Under the pieces are notes generated by a model. That model had not been told where the DNA came from. It saw only the letters and a list, made by a program, of their open reading frames with translations, and did no database searches. Position numbers and translations under genes: made by a program. Positions 1 to 5,791 of a stretch of 8,622 nucleotides of DNA are shown here, in pieces. The first letter of the stretch is position 1. The number at the start of each line of letters is the position of its first letter. Origin of the DNA: Clostridiaceae bacterium (GTDB lineage Bacteria; Bacillota; Clostridia; Saccharofermentanales; UBA5734); contig JAAZFW010000149.1 of NCBI GenBank assembly GCA_012511525.1, forward strand, positions 1 through 8,622, given 5' to 3'.

Positions 1-484
1 CATACGTGTTGCAGGCCCAGGTGGCCATGGCGTTGGGGTTCGAGTAGTTGAGCAGCAAGGCCCCCGGTTCGGCGACCTCGCGGATGTCTTTGCAAAAGCC
101 AAGCAGCGCGGCGATAACGCGCTGGCCATACATGATGCCGCCGATGCACAAGGTGTCCCCCACGCACTGGTCGACCCCGTATTTAAGCGGAATGTCGATA
201 TCTGTTTCGAAGGCCGGCAGACCGCCGATACGGACCAGGTTGATGATGTAACGGGCGTTGGCGAAGGCCTCGCGCCGGTCGGTGGTAGCCTTTATCTTCG
301 TCGCTATCCCGTTGGCTTCAAGGTCCCGTTGGCAAAGGCGGGTGACTTTTTCCAGGTTGTCGGGGTTGATGTCGGTGAAAGCGATTTCAATGTCGCGAAA
401 CTCCGGAACCGACAGGATGTCCGTGAACAGGTTGCGGGTAAACACCAGGCTGCCTGCCCCGATGACGGCCAGTTTGAAACTCAT
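1..484 (-). CDS. Glycoside hydrolase family 4 (alpha-galactosidase/alpha-glucosidase-like), N-terminal part, cut by window edge
   Basis: The reading frame starts at the ATG at 484 on the minus strand and runs open to base 1, giving the first 161 residues of a protein of probably about 430-470 residues. GGGAGG lies 7 nt before the start. The N-terminus is a Rossmann fold: AVIGAGS (residues 6-12) is the NAD-binding loop, followed by FTDIN (36-40) at the end of the second strand. Further on are DQCVGDTLC (105-113) and NYSNPNAMATWAC (146-158), the Asn-rich substrate/cofactor motif of family 4. Enzymes of this family (MelA, AglA type) cleave alpha-glycosides by an NAD- and metal-dependent oxidation/elimination mechanism, in the cytoplasm. 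The downstream Cys-His metal site lies outside the window, so substrate specificity cannot be read. The sequence resembles the MelA/alpha-glucosidase branch more than the 6-phospho-glycosidases. The gene is divergent from the tig operon and has no obvious functional link to it. Confidence 0.9.
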   Translation of the reverse strand, partial: MSFKLAVIGAGSLVFTRNLFTDILSVPEFRDIEIAFTDINPDNLEKVTRLCQRDLEANGIATKIKATTDRREAFANARYIINLVRIGGLPAFETDIDIPLKYGVDQCVGDTLCIGGIMYGQRVIAALLGFCKDIREVAEPGALLLNYSNPNAMATWACNTY

Positions 485-534
485 GGCGGTACCTCCCAAT
501 ATTCTGAAAGTCTCATGCAATCGCACCTGACGCC

Positions 535-543
535 ATTGTAGCA
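535..543 (-). promoter_or_regulatory. Possible extended -10 promoter for the GH4 gene
   Basis: On the minus strand TGCTACAAT fits an extended -10 (TGN followed by TACAAT, five of six matches to TATAAT). It would start transcription about 44 nt before the hydrolase ATG. The hexamer 17 nt upstream (TGGCGG) is a poor -35, so the call rests on the extended -10 alone. No convincing catabolite-repression (cre) site was found in this interval. Confidence 0.4.
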
Positions 544-585
544 CGCCCGCGCCAGCGCCGCCACGCGTTCAGCCCGCAAGGCCGT

Positions 586-614
586 TTTAAAGTCAAAAAA
601 AGTCAAAATATAAC
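586..614 (+). promoter_or_regulatory. Promoter P1 of the tig-clpP-clpX operon (CtsR-controlled)
   Basis: TTTAAA (586-591, four of six matches to TTGACA) is followed after exactly 17 nt by TATAAC (609-614, five of six matches to TATAAT). Transcription would begin near 621, about 107 nt before the tig start. The spacer between the two hexamers is filled by the CtsR operator, the placement expected for steric repression of RNA polymerase. Hexamers and spacing are read from the sequence; heat-shock control is inferred from the operator. Confidence 0.65.
591..607. promoter_or_regulatory. CtsR operator (heptad direct repeat)
   Basis: Two identical heptads AGTCAAA (591-597 and 601-607) are separated by AAA, so their period is 10 nt. 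This matches the known CtsR consensus RGTCAAA-NAN-RGTCAAA at every fixed position. CtsR is the Bacillota repressor of clp genes; it leaves DNA on heat or protein stress. The site stands directly upstream of tig-clpP-clpX, which are logical targets, and lies between the -35 and -10 of P1. In Bacillus subtilis the CtsR regulon includes clpP but not tig or clpX, so here the operator appears to cover a wider gene set. Confidence 0.85.
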
Positions 615-646
615 TGAAAAACCGTGTTTGCGGTACCGCCTGTTCC

Positions 647-675
647 TTTACAAGCACCGGCGGCTATGTTAGAAT
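647..675 (+). promoter_or_regulatory. Promoter P2 of the tig-clpP-clpX operon (sigma-A, extended -10)
   Basis: TTTACA (647-652, five of six matches to TTGACA) and TAGAAT (670-675, five of six matches to TATAAT) are 17 nt apart. A TG at 667-668 makes it an extended -10. Transcription would start near 682, leaving a leader of about 46 nt before tig. The nearest CtsR heptad ends 39 nt upstream of the -35, so this promoter would probably supply basal, stress-independent expression. A 10-bp palindrome (GCGGTACCGC, 630-639) sits just upstream of the -35; I assign it no role. Confidence 0.7.
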
Positions 676-722
676 CTTGTAGCATTTGCAGAATCGGCCG
701 ATTGTGCCGCTTGGGAGGAATA

Positions 723-728
723 ATGTAA
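723..728 (+). other. AUGUAA start-stop element overlapping the tig start codon
   Basis: An ATG at 723-725 is followed at once by TAA (726-728), whose last A is the first base of the tig ATG (728-730). GGGAGG (713-718) is 4 nt from the first ATG and 9 nt from the second, so a ribosome could engage either. The element would encode only Met-stop. It may be chance, or it may tune initiation at tig by termination and re-initiation. Confidence 0.4.
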
Positions 729-2101
729 TGGCATCAGTGCTGGAGAAAAAGGAAAACCATCAGGTCGTCCTGACCATAGATTTACCTGCCGAGGTTTTTG
801 AGGACGCGTTGCAGCGCTCGTTCAGGAAAAACGCCAACCGGTTCCAGATCCCCGGTTTTCGCAGGGGCAAGGCGCCGATGGCGCTGGTCACCAAGTATTA
901 CGGCGAAGGCGTCCTCTACGAGGATGCGATCGACATGGCCGTCAATCCGGCCTATGCCGATGCGATCAAGGAACACGGCATCGAACCGGTTTCGCAGCCG
1001 GCGCTGGACATCCTGGATATCGGCCGCGAAAAGGGTTTGAAGTTCACGGTCACCGTTACGGTCAAGCCTGACGTGACGCTCGGCCAGTATCTGGGCGTTG
1101 AGGCCGTCAAGCCTGAGTTCCCGGTTGACGACGCGTCCGTCGAACAGGAACTCAAGCGCATGCAGGAACGCAACAGCCGCCTGATCCCGGTCGAAGACCG
1201 CCCGATCCAGGACGGCGATACCGCCAACATCGATTACGAGGGCTCCGTGGACGGGGTGCCGTTCGAAGGCGGCAAGGGCTCGTCCTACGATCTCAAGATC
1301 GGCTCCAAAACCTTTATCCCCGGTTTTGAAGAGCAGCTGATCGGGCATAGCAGCGGCGAGTCGTTCGATATCGAGGTTCAGTTCCCCGAAGATTACAACA
1401 ATGAGGAGCTGGCCGGCGCACAGGCTGTTTTCGCCGTTACGGTCAATTCGGTCAAAGTGCATGAGCTGCCTGAGCTGGATGACGAATTTGCCAAGGATGT
1501 CAGCGAGTTCGACACGTTGGCTGAATACAAGGACAGCCTGCGCAAGAAGCAGGAAGACAACGCCACCCAGCGGGCCAACGGCATGTTTGAAGAGAACGTG
1601 ATCCAGGCGGTCGCCGCGAACGCGCAAGTGGACGTCCCGCATGAAATGATCCACCAGGAAATGGATCGCATGTTCGACGAGCAGAGCAACCAGATGCGCT
1701 ACCAGGGTTTCGAGATGGAGCAGTACCTCAGCTACATGGGCCAGACAGCCGAAGGATTCAAGGATCAGCTGCATGAGCCCGCCGAGCAGCGTATCCGGAC
1801 CCGTCTGGTTCTGGAGGCGATCGCCAAAGCCGAGAACGTGACGGCGACCGAAGAGGAGATCACAGCCGAAATCGAAACGATGGCCAGTCAGTACGGCATG
1901 AGCGCCGAGGATCTGAAGGCACGTTTGCCATCTGACGATGAGAACAATTTTGTCGCCGACGCCGTCGTGCACCGCAAGACCGTCGCCATGCTGGTCGAAA
2001 AAGCGGTTCCGGTCGCCCCGCCGCCGGAACCCGAGAAAACCGAAGATGCCGCAACGGATGCCGAAGCTGACAGCCCGGCCGAAGCGGAAAGCACAACCTG
2101 A
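728..2101 (+). CDS. tig: Trigger factor (ribosome-associated chaperone and peptidyl-prolyl isomerase)
   Basis: Trigger factor binds ribosomal protein L23 at the exit tunnel, shields nascent chains and isomerises prolyl bonds in the cytosol. The 457-residue product has the family's three parts. The ribosome-binding domain carries the signature GFRRGKAP (43-50). An FKBP-like PPIase domain spans about 161-246 (DGDTANIDYEG, then FIPGFEEQLIG). The helical chaperone domain covers about 250-430. The C-terminus ends in a Pro/Ala/Glu-rich acidic tail (about 430-457), longer than in many relatives and probably disordered. I chose the ATG at 728 because GGGAGG lies 9 nt upstream and the trigger-factor homology begins there. 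The frame is open upstream to a TTG at 686, but that start has no ribosome site and almost coincides with the P2 transcription start. The gene leads the operon with clpP and clpX under P1 (CtsR) and P2. Confidence 0.97.
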   Translation: MASVLEKKENHQVVLTIDLPAEVFEDALQRSFRKNANRFQIPGFRRGKAPMALVTKYYGEGVLYEDAIDMAVNPAYADAIKEHGIEPVSQPALDILDIGREKGLKFTVTVTVKPDVTLGQYLGVEAVKPEFPVDDASVEQELKRMQERNSRLIPVEDRPIQDGDTANIDYEGSVDGVPFEGGKGSSYDLKIGSKTFIPGFEEQLIGHSSGESFDIEVQFPEDYNNEELAGAQAVFAVTVNSVKVHELPELDDEFAKDVSEFDTLAEYKDSLRKKQEDNATQRANGMFEENVIQAVAANAQVDVPHEMIHQEMDRMFDEQSNQMRYQGFEMEQYLSYMGQTAEGFKDQLHEPAEQRIRTRLVLEAIAKAENVTATEEEITAEIETMASQYGMSAEDLKARLPSDDENNFVADAVVHRKTVAMLVEKAVPVAPPPEPEKTEDAATDAEADSPAEAESTT

Positions 2102-2112
2102 ACGTGATAACA

Positions 2113-2146
2113 GGCAGGGCTTGCCGCCGGGCAGCCCTGCCCTTTT
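2113..2146 (+). terminator. Hairpin with short T-run between tig and clpP (attenuator-like)
   Basis: GGCAGGGC (2113-2120) pairs perfectly with GCCCTGCC (2134-2141). Inside it TGCC (2122-2125) pairs with GGCA (2130-2133) around a GCCG loop, with one bulged T at 2121. The result is a 12-bp GC-rich stem. CTTTT follows, only four T's, then the clpP Shine-Dalgarno begins within a few bases. It could be a partial terminator that lowers clpP-clpX relative to tig, or a processing/stability structure. A full stop is unlikely because clpP has no evident promoter of its own here. Confidence 0.55.
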
Positions 2147-2162
2147 GAAAGGAGCGATCGAT

Positions 2163-2747
2163 ATGAGTCTCGTCCCCATCGTCGTCGAACAAACCAACCG
2201 TGGTGAGCGGTCGTATGACATTTTCTCCCGCCTGCTGAAGGAACGGATCATCATCCTCAGCGATGAAGTCAATTCGGTGACCGCCAGCCTGATTACAGCG
2301 CAGCTGCTCTTCCTGGAAGCGGAAGATCCGGACAAGGACATCCAGTTCTACATCAACAGCCCCGGCGGTGAAGTATCCTCGGGCCTGATGATCTACGACA
2401 CCATGCAGTACATCAAGGCCGATGTCCAGACCATCTGCATGGGCATGGCGGCCAGCATGGGCGCCTTCCTGCTGGCGGCCGGTACACCGGGCAAGCGCTT
2501 CGCCCTGCCCAACGCGGAGATCATGATGCACCAGCCGTCCGGCGGTGCCCAGGGTCAGGCCTCCGATATCCGCATCGCTGCCGAGCACATCATCCGGATG
2601 CGCGAACGGCTGAACAGAATCCTGGCCGAACGCTGCAACCAGCCCCTGGACAAGATCGCTGCCGATACCGAGCGCGACAACTGGATGACCGCAGAAGATG
2701 CCGTCAAGTACGGGATCATCGACCAGATCATGGACAAGAGGGCCTGA
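2163..2747 (+). CDS. clpP: ATP-dependent Clp protease proteolytic subunit ClpP
   Basis: ClpP is the serine peptidase that forms a double heptameric barrel and degrades proteins unfolded by ClpX or other Clp ATPases. The 194-residue product has the full catalytic triad at canonical positions: Ser98 in GMAASMG, His123 in MMHQPSGG and Asp172 in RDNWMTAEDA. The oxyanion-hole motif INSPGGEV (64-71) is also present. Length and numbering match typical Bacillota ClpP, so the protein looks intact. The frame is open far upstream within tig, but the ATG at 2163 has AAAGGAG 8 nt before it and starts the conserved N-terminal sequence MSLVPIVVEQ, which contacts the ATPase. The stop is 2 nt from the clpX start, implying translational coupling with its partner. 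Confidence 0.98.
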   Translation: MSLVPIVVEQTNRGERSYDIFSRLLKERIIILSDEVNSVTASLITAQLLFLEAEDPDKDIQFYINSPGGEVSSGLMIYDTMQYIKADVQTICMGMAASMGAFLLAAGTPGKRFALPNAEIMMHQPSGGAQGQASDIRIAAEHIIRMRERLNRILAERCNQPLDKIAADTERDNWMTAEDAVKYGIIDQIMDKRA

Positions 2748-2749
2748 TC

Positions 2750-4105
2750 ATGGCAGACGGCAACAACAAGGGAAAGAATCCGGGCCGCCCGAGCAAGGGC
2801 GGCGGGCAGGATGACCGTTATAATCCGGTCAGCTGCTCGTTTTGCGGCAAGACGGAACGCCAGGTCGAGCGCTTGATCGCCGGGCCGGGTGTGTTTATCT
2901 GCAACGAATGCGTCGCCTTGTGCGAGGACATCCTCCAGGACGGCCAGAATGAGCAGAGTCTTGGCGATGCCGCCAAGGCGCCTGCCGAGCTGATGTCCCC
3001 GGCCAGGATCAAGGAAGCGCTCGACCAGTACATTATCGGGCAGGACAAGGCGAAAAAGGCCTTGGCTGTCGCGGTTTACAATCACTACAAGCGCGTTTTC
3101 GCCGAAAACCGGCCAAACAGCGCCAAGCCGGGTCAGAAAAAGGGCAAGGCGGCCAAGGACGCGGAGGAAGAGGTTGAGCTGACCAAGAGCAACATCCTCC
3201 TGATCGGACCGACCGGCTGCGGCAAGACCCTGATGGCCCAGACGCTGGCGCGCATCCTGGACGTGCCGTTCGCCATCGCGGACGCGACCGCATTGACGGA
3301 AGCCGGCTATGTCGGCGAGGACGTCGAGAACATTTTGCTCAAGCTGATCCAAAACGCCGATTTCGACATCGAGCGGGCCCAGCGCGGGATCATCTACATC
3401 GACGAGATCGACAAGATCACCCGCAAGTCCGACAACCCGTCGATCACCCGCGATGTCAGCGGCGAAGGGGTGCAGCAGGCACTTTTGAAGATCCTGGAAA
3501 GTTCGATCGCCAATGTGCCGCCGCAGGGCGGACGCAAGCATCCGCACCAGGAATTCATCCAGATCGACACGACCAACATCCTCTTCATCTGCGGCGGCGC
3601 CTTCGACGGCTTGGAAAAGATCATCCAGAACCGGACCGGCAAGAAATCGATCGGCTTCGGCGCCATCGTCGAGAGCCGCAAGGAGAAGGACGTCGGCCAG
3701 ATCCTAGCGGACATCATGCCGCAGGACTTGCTGAAATTCGGCCTGATTCCCGAGTTTATCGGCCGCCTGCCGGTGATCGTGCCGCTGGAAGGCCTGTCCG
3801 AGGACATGCTGATCCGCATCCTGCAGGAGCCGCGTAACGCCCTGGTCAAGCAGTACAAGAAGCTGTTCGACTACGACGGCGTCGCGCTGTCCTTCGAACC
3901 GGATGCTGTCCAGGAAATCGCCCGCCAAGCCTTGGAGCGCAATACGGGCGCCAGGGGTCTTCGCGCCATTCTGGAAGAGATCATGATGGACATCATGTTC
4001 GAACTGCCGTCGCGCAACGACGTGGCCCGCTGTGTTATCACCAAAGCCAGCGTGACGGGTGAAAAACCGCCCGAAGTGATCCTGAAGACCGACAAATCGG
4101 CCTGA
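2750..4105 (+). CDS. clpX: ATP-dependent Clp protease ATP-binding subunit ClpX
   Basis: ClpX is the hexameric AAA+ unfoldase that recognises substrates and feeds them into ClpP. The 451-residue product shows, in order: a Cys4 zinc-binding domain (CSFC 29-32, CNEC 51-54), Walker A GPTGCGKT (153-160), pore-1 loop GYVGED (186-191), Walker B IIYIDEID (214-221), RKH loop (262-264), the ClpP-docking IGF loop (301-303 in KKSIGFGA), the arginine finger in EFIGRLP (335-341) and sensor 2 GARGLR (400-405). All key residues are present. It is some 25-30 residues longer than many homologues because of a Gly/Lys-rich N-terminal stretch (2-20) and a Lys/Glu-rich linker (about 121-145) before the first AAA+ strand. 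AAGAGGG lies 7 nt before the ATG. It is the last gene of the operon and is followed by an intrinsic terminator. Confidence 0.98.
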   Translation: MADGNNKGKNPGRPSKGGGQDDRYNPVSCSFCGKTERQVERLIAGPGVFICNECVALCEDILQDGQNEQSLGDAAKAPAELMSPARIKEALDQYIIGQDKAKKALAVAVYNHYKRVFAENRPNSAKPGQKKGKAAKDAEEEVELTKSNILLIGPTGCGKTLMAQTLARILDVPFAIADATALTEAGYVGEDVENILLKLIQNADFDIERAQRGIIYIDEIDKITRKSDNPSITRDVSGEGVQQALLKILESSIANVPPQGGRKHPHQEFIQIDTTNILFICGGAFDGLEKIIQNRTGKKSIGFGAIVESRKEKDVGQILADIMPQDLLKFGLIPEFIGRLPVIVPLEGLSEDMLIRILQEPRNALVKQYKKLFDYDGVALSFEPDAVQEIARQALERNTGARGLRAILEEIMMDIMFELPSRNDVARCVITKASVTGEKPPEVILKTDKSA

Positions 4106-4139
4106 TTTCAGCGCCGGGCTTGTCCTCATTTGTCGCATC

Positions 4140-4166
4140 AAGAGCATCCGCAAGGGTGCTCTTTTT
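4140..4166 (+). terminator. Intrinsic terminator of the tig-clpP-clpX operon
   Basis: AAGAGCATCC (4140-4149) pairs with GGGTGCTCTT (4154-4163), a 10-bp stem with one G-T wobble, closed by a GCAA tetraloop of the very stable GNRA class. The T-run spans 4162-4166 and is followed by CGTT. It starts 35 nt after the clpX stop and ends 52 nt before the next gene, so it separates the proteostasis operon from the Tad locus. Confidence 0.88.
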
Positions 4167-4218
4167 CGTTATGCTCGTCCTTGCAGATCATGATGCGACC
4201 GTGAGGAGACGAAGAAAA

Positions 4219-5790
4219 GTGGCACAGCTGACATGGACTGATTACCAACAGGAAAAAACGCTGTCTGCCGGGTTCCTGGCCCGTGACGGCCTTGACCGGC
4301 AGGTCGTGCTGAAACGACTGGATTCCTTTGTCGACCCCCTGGTGCCGGAATGGCTGACCGAAGCCTGGCATCCGGGTATTCCCCGCTGCCTGGGCCAAAC
4401 CTGCGATGAAACAGGCACACGGTACGCCGTATTCACGTTTCTTCCCGGACGGACAGCCGGCGCGATCCTGGCCGAAGAGGCCGGAGGACTGCCCTGGCAG
4501 CGGGTGTTGCCCTGGCTTGTGCAATGGGCTCGGGCGCTTGTCTATTTGCATCAGCAAAATGAAAAGGCCCTCGCGCACCTCGACATCAAGCCGGACAATC
4601 TGGTTGTCGACGGCCAGGACCGTACCGGCCTGATCGATTTCGGGGCGGCGCGCGTCATAAGGCCAGGCGGCGAAGACCAGGCGAAGAAACTTCAGGCCTT
4701 GACGCCGCAGTATGCGGCGCCGGAACAGTCCGCCAGCCGTACCGGGCCCGGCAGCGATCTTTATGCGCTGGCCTTGACAGCGCTGGTGTTGCTGACCGGC
4801 GATCCGCCGCAACGCTGCCGTTGTCTGGCGGCAGGCAAACTGGCTGCCGACATGCCGGACGATCTGAAAAACCTGCTCAGTCGCTGCCTGCACGCGGATC
4901 CTGCCCGGCGGCTGGACCAGGCCGACGAGTTGGCCTGTGCCCTGGAGCGCATCGGCCGTCAGGACCAGGCGGATCAGCCGTCCGAAGCCGTGCAGGACGA
5001 GAAACCGCCGGAAGATGTCAGGCTGGCCGCACCGCTGCTGTGTGTCTGGGACGGTCCTGCCTGCGGCTGCGAGCTGGCCGCTTTCCTGGCTAAGAGCCGC
5101 GATGTCCTCGTCATTGACGCCAACCTGCTCAACCCCCGGGCCGACTTGCTGCTCGGCGTGCCCGGTCACGTCTACCGGGTGCGGACACAAGACCAGACCT
5201 GCGGACTGGCTGCGGCTCTTAAGGCCCAGCAGCAGGGCCGCCTGACGCCGCAGACCCTGCGCTCCCTGACTCAGGAAACCGCGGTTTCCCGCCTGCGGCT
5301 GCTATCTGGAACGGTCAAGCTGGAGGATTACGAGTATGTCCACCTGGATTCGCTGCACCAGGTCCTCAAGATGGCGCAGCTGGTGACCGACCTGGTCCTG
5401 GTGCTCGTGAACCGGACGATTTTCGATGCCTACACCTGCCTGGCCCTGATGACCGCCGATCAGATCGTTTTGCCGCTCAAGGCAGATCTAGGCACGTTCC
5501 GTGAAGTCAATCGGATGGTCGATTTTCTGATCAGCCGCCATCACCTGCCGCTTGACCGCTTGCACTATGTCGCATTTCCCTACGACCAGCAGCGCGACCT
5601 GAGCGGCAGCACCATGGCAGAATTGTGCGAAAACCATCTCTCTGCCCGGATTTCCGCTTGCGCAAAACGGACAGCCAGTCGCCGGACACATCCCTACGCG
5701 GCATCGCTTTGCGAAAAAAACAAGTCCGAATACGGTCGCCTTGCCGACCGGCTTGGCCTGGCCCGGATCCCTGCGAAAGAAGGTGCCTGA
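4219..5790 (+). CDS. Hanks-type Ser/Thr kinase fused to a TadZ/CpaE-like MinD-family domain
   Basis: The 523-residue product has two parts and no membrane segment. Residues about 8-240 are a eukaryote-like protein kinase: Lys32 (VVLKRL), HPGIP (51-55), catalytic loop HLDIKPDN (120-127, with Leu in place of the HRD Arg), DFG (140-142), APE (167-169), the SDLY Asp (180) and a late Arg (230/231). The glycine loop is degenerate (LSAGFLARDG, 15-24) and the N-lobe is short. A charged linker (245-268) leads to residues about 271-470, which resemble TadZ/CpaE. They have a first strand PLLCVWDGPACG without the Walker A Lys, then VLVIDANLLNPRADLLLG (296-313) like the MinD/CpaE A' strand, then DLVLVLVN and QIVLPLKAD strands. 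TadZ proteins localise Tad pilus machines, fitting the tadA gene 1 nt downstream. I chose the GTG at 4219 because GAGGAG lies 10 nt upstream; the longer frame from 4120 runs through the terminator. Whether the kinase is active is unknown. Confidence 0.82.
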   Translation: MAQLTWTDYQQEKTLSAGFLARDGLDRQVVLKRLDSFVDPLVPEWLTEAWHPGIPRCLGQTCDETGTRYAVFTFLPGRTAGAILAEEAGGLPWQRVLPWLVQWARALVYLHQQNEKALAHLDIKPDNLVVDGQDRTGLIDFGAARVIRPGGEDQAKKLQALTPQYAAPEQSASRTGPGSDLYALALTALVLLTGDPPQRCRCLAAGKLAADMPDDLKNLLSRCLHADPARRLDQADELACALERIGRQDQADQPSEAVQDEKPPEDVRLAAPLLCVWDGPACGCELAAFLAKSRDVLVIDANLLNPRADLLLGVPGHVYRVRTQDQTCGLAAALKAQQQGRLTPQTLRSLTQETAVSRLRLLSGTVKLEDYEYVHLDSLHQVLKMAQLVTDLVLVLVNRTIFDAYTCLALMTADQIVLPLKADLGTFREVNRMVDFLISRHHLPLDRLHYVAFPYDQQRDLSGSTMAELCENHLSARISACAKRTASRRTHPYAASLCEKNKSEYGRLADRLGLARIPAKEGA

Positions 5791-5791
5791 C

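Noticed and set aside
485..580. Possible catabolite-repression (cre) site before the GH4 sugar hydrolase
   Set aside because: Searched by eye on both strands; no sequence fits the central TGNAANCG...CA pattern well enough.
630..639. GCGGTACCGC palindrome upstream of P2, sharing GGTACCGCC with the start region of the GH4 gene
   Set aside because: Only 10 bp, no known regulator matches, and the shared nonamer can be chance in GC-rich DNA.
686..727. Upstream TTG start that would add 14 residues to trigger factor
   Set aside because: No ribosome site precedes it, it lies at the predicted P2 transcription start, and the conserved protein begins at the ATG at 728 with a good Shine-Dalgarno.
782..2341. 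Long open frame (519 codons) on the minus strand opposite tig and clpP
   Set aside because: It has no recognisable domain and lies fully antisense to two clearly conserved genes. Long antisense frames are common shadows of codon bias in GC-rich DNA.
2555..3547. Open frame of 330 codons on the minus strand opposite clpP/clpX
   Set aside because: No known motif is visible, and the plus-strand frame encodes an intact ClpX; treated as a codon-bias shadow.
4120..4218. Extended start of the kinase gene, with a hydrophobic stretch that looks like a membrane segment or signal
   Set aside because: These codons run through the clpX terminator hairpin and T-run, so the hydrophobic residues are a by-product. 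The GTG at 4219 has its own GAGGAG.
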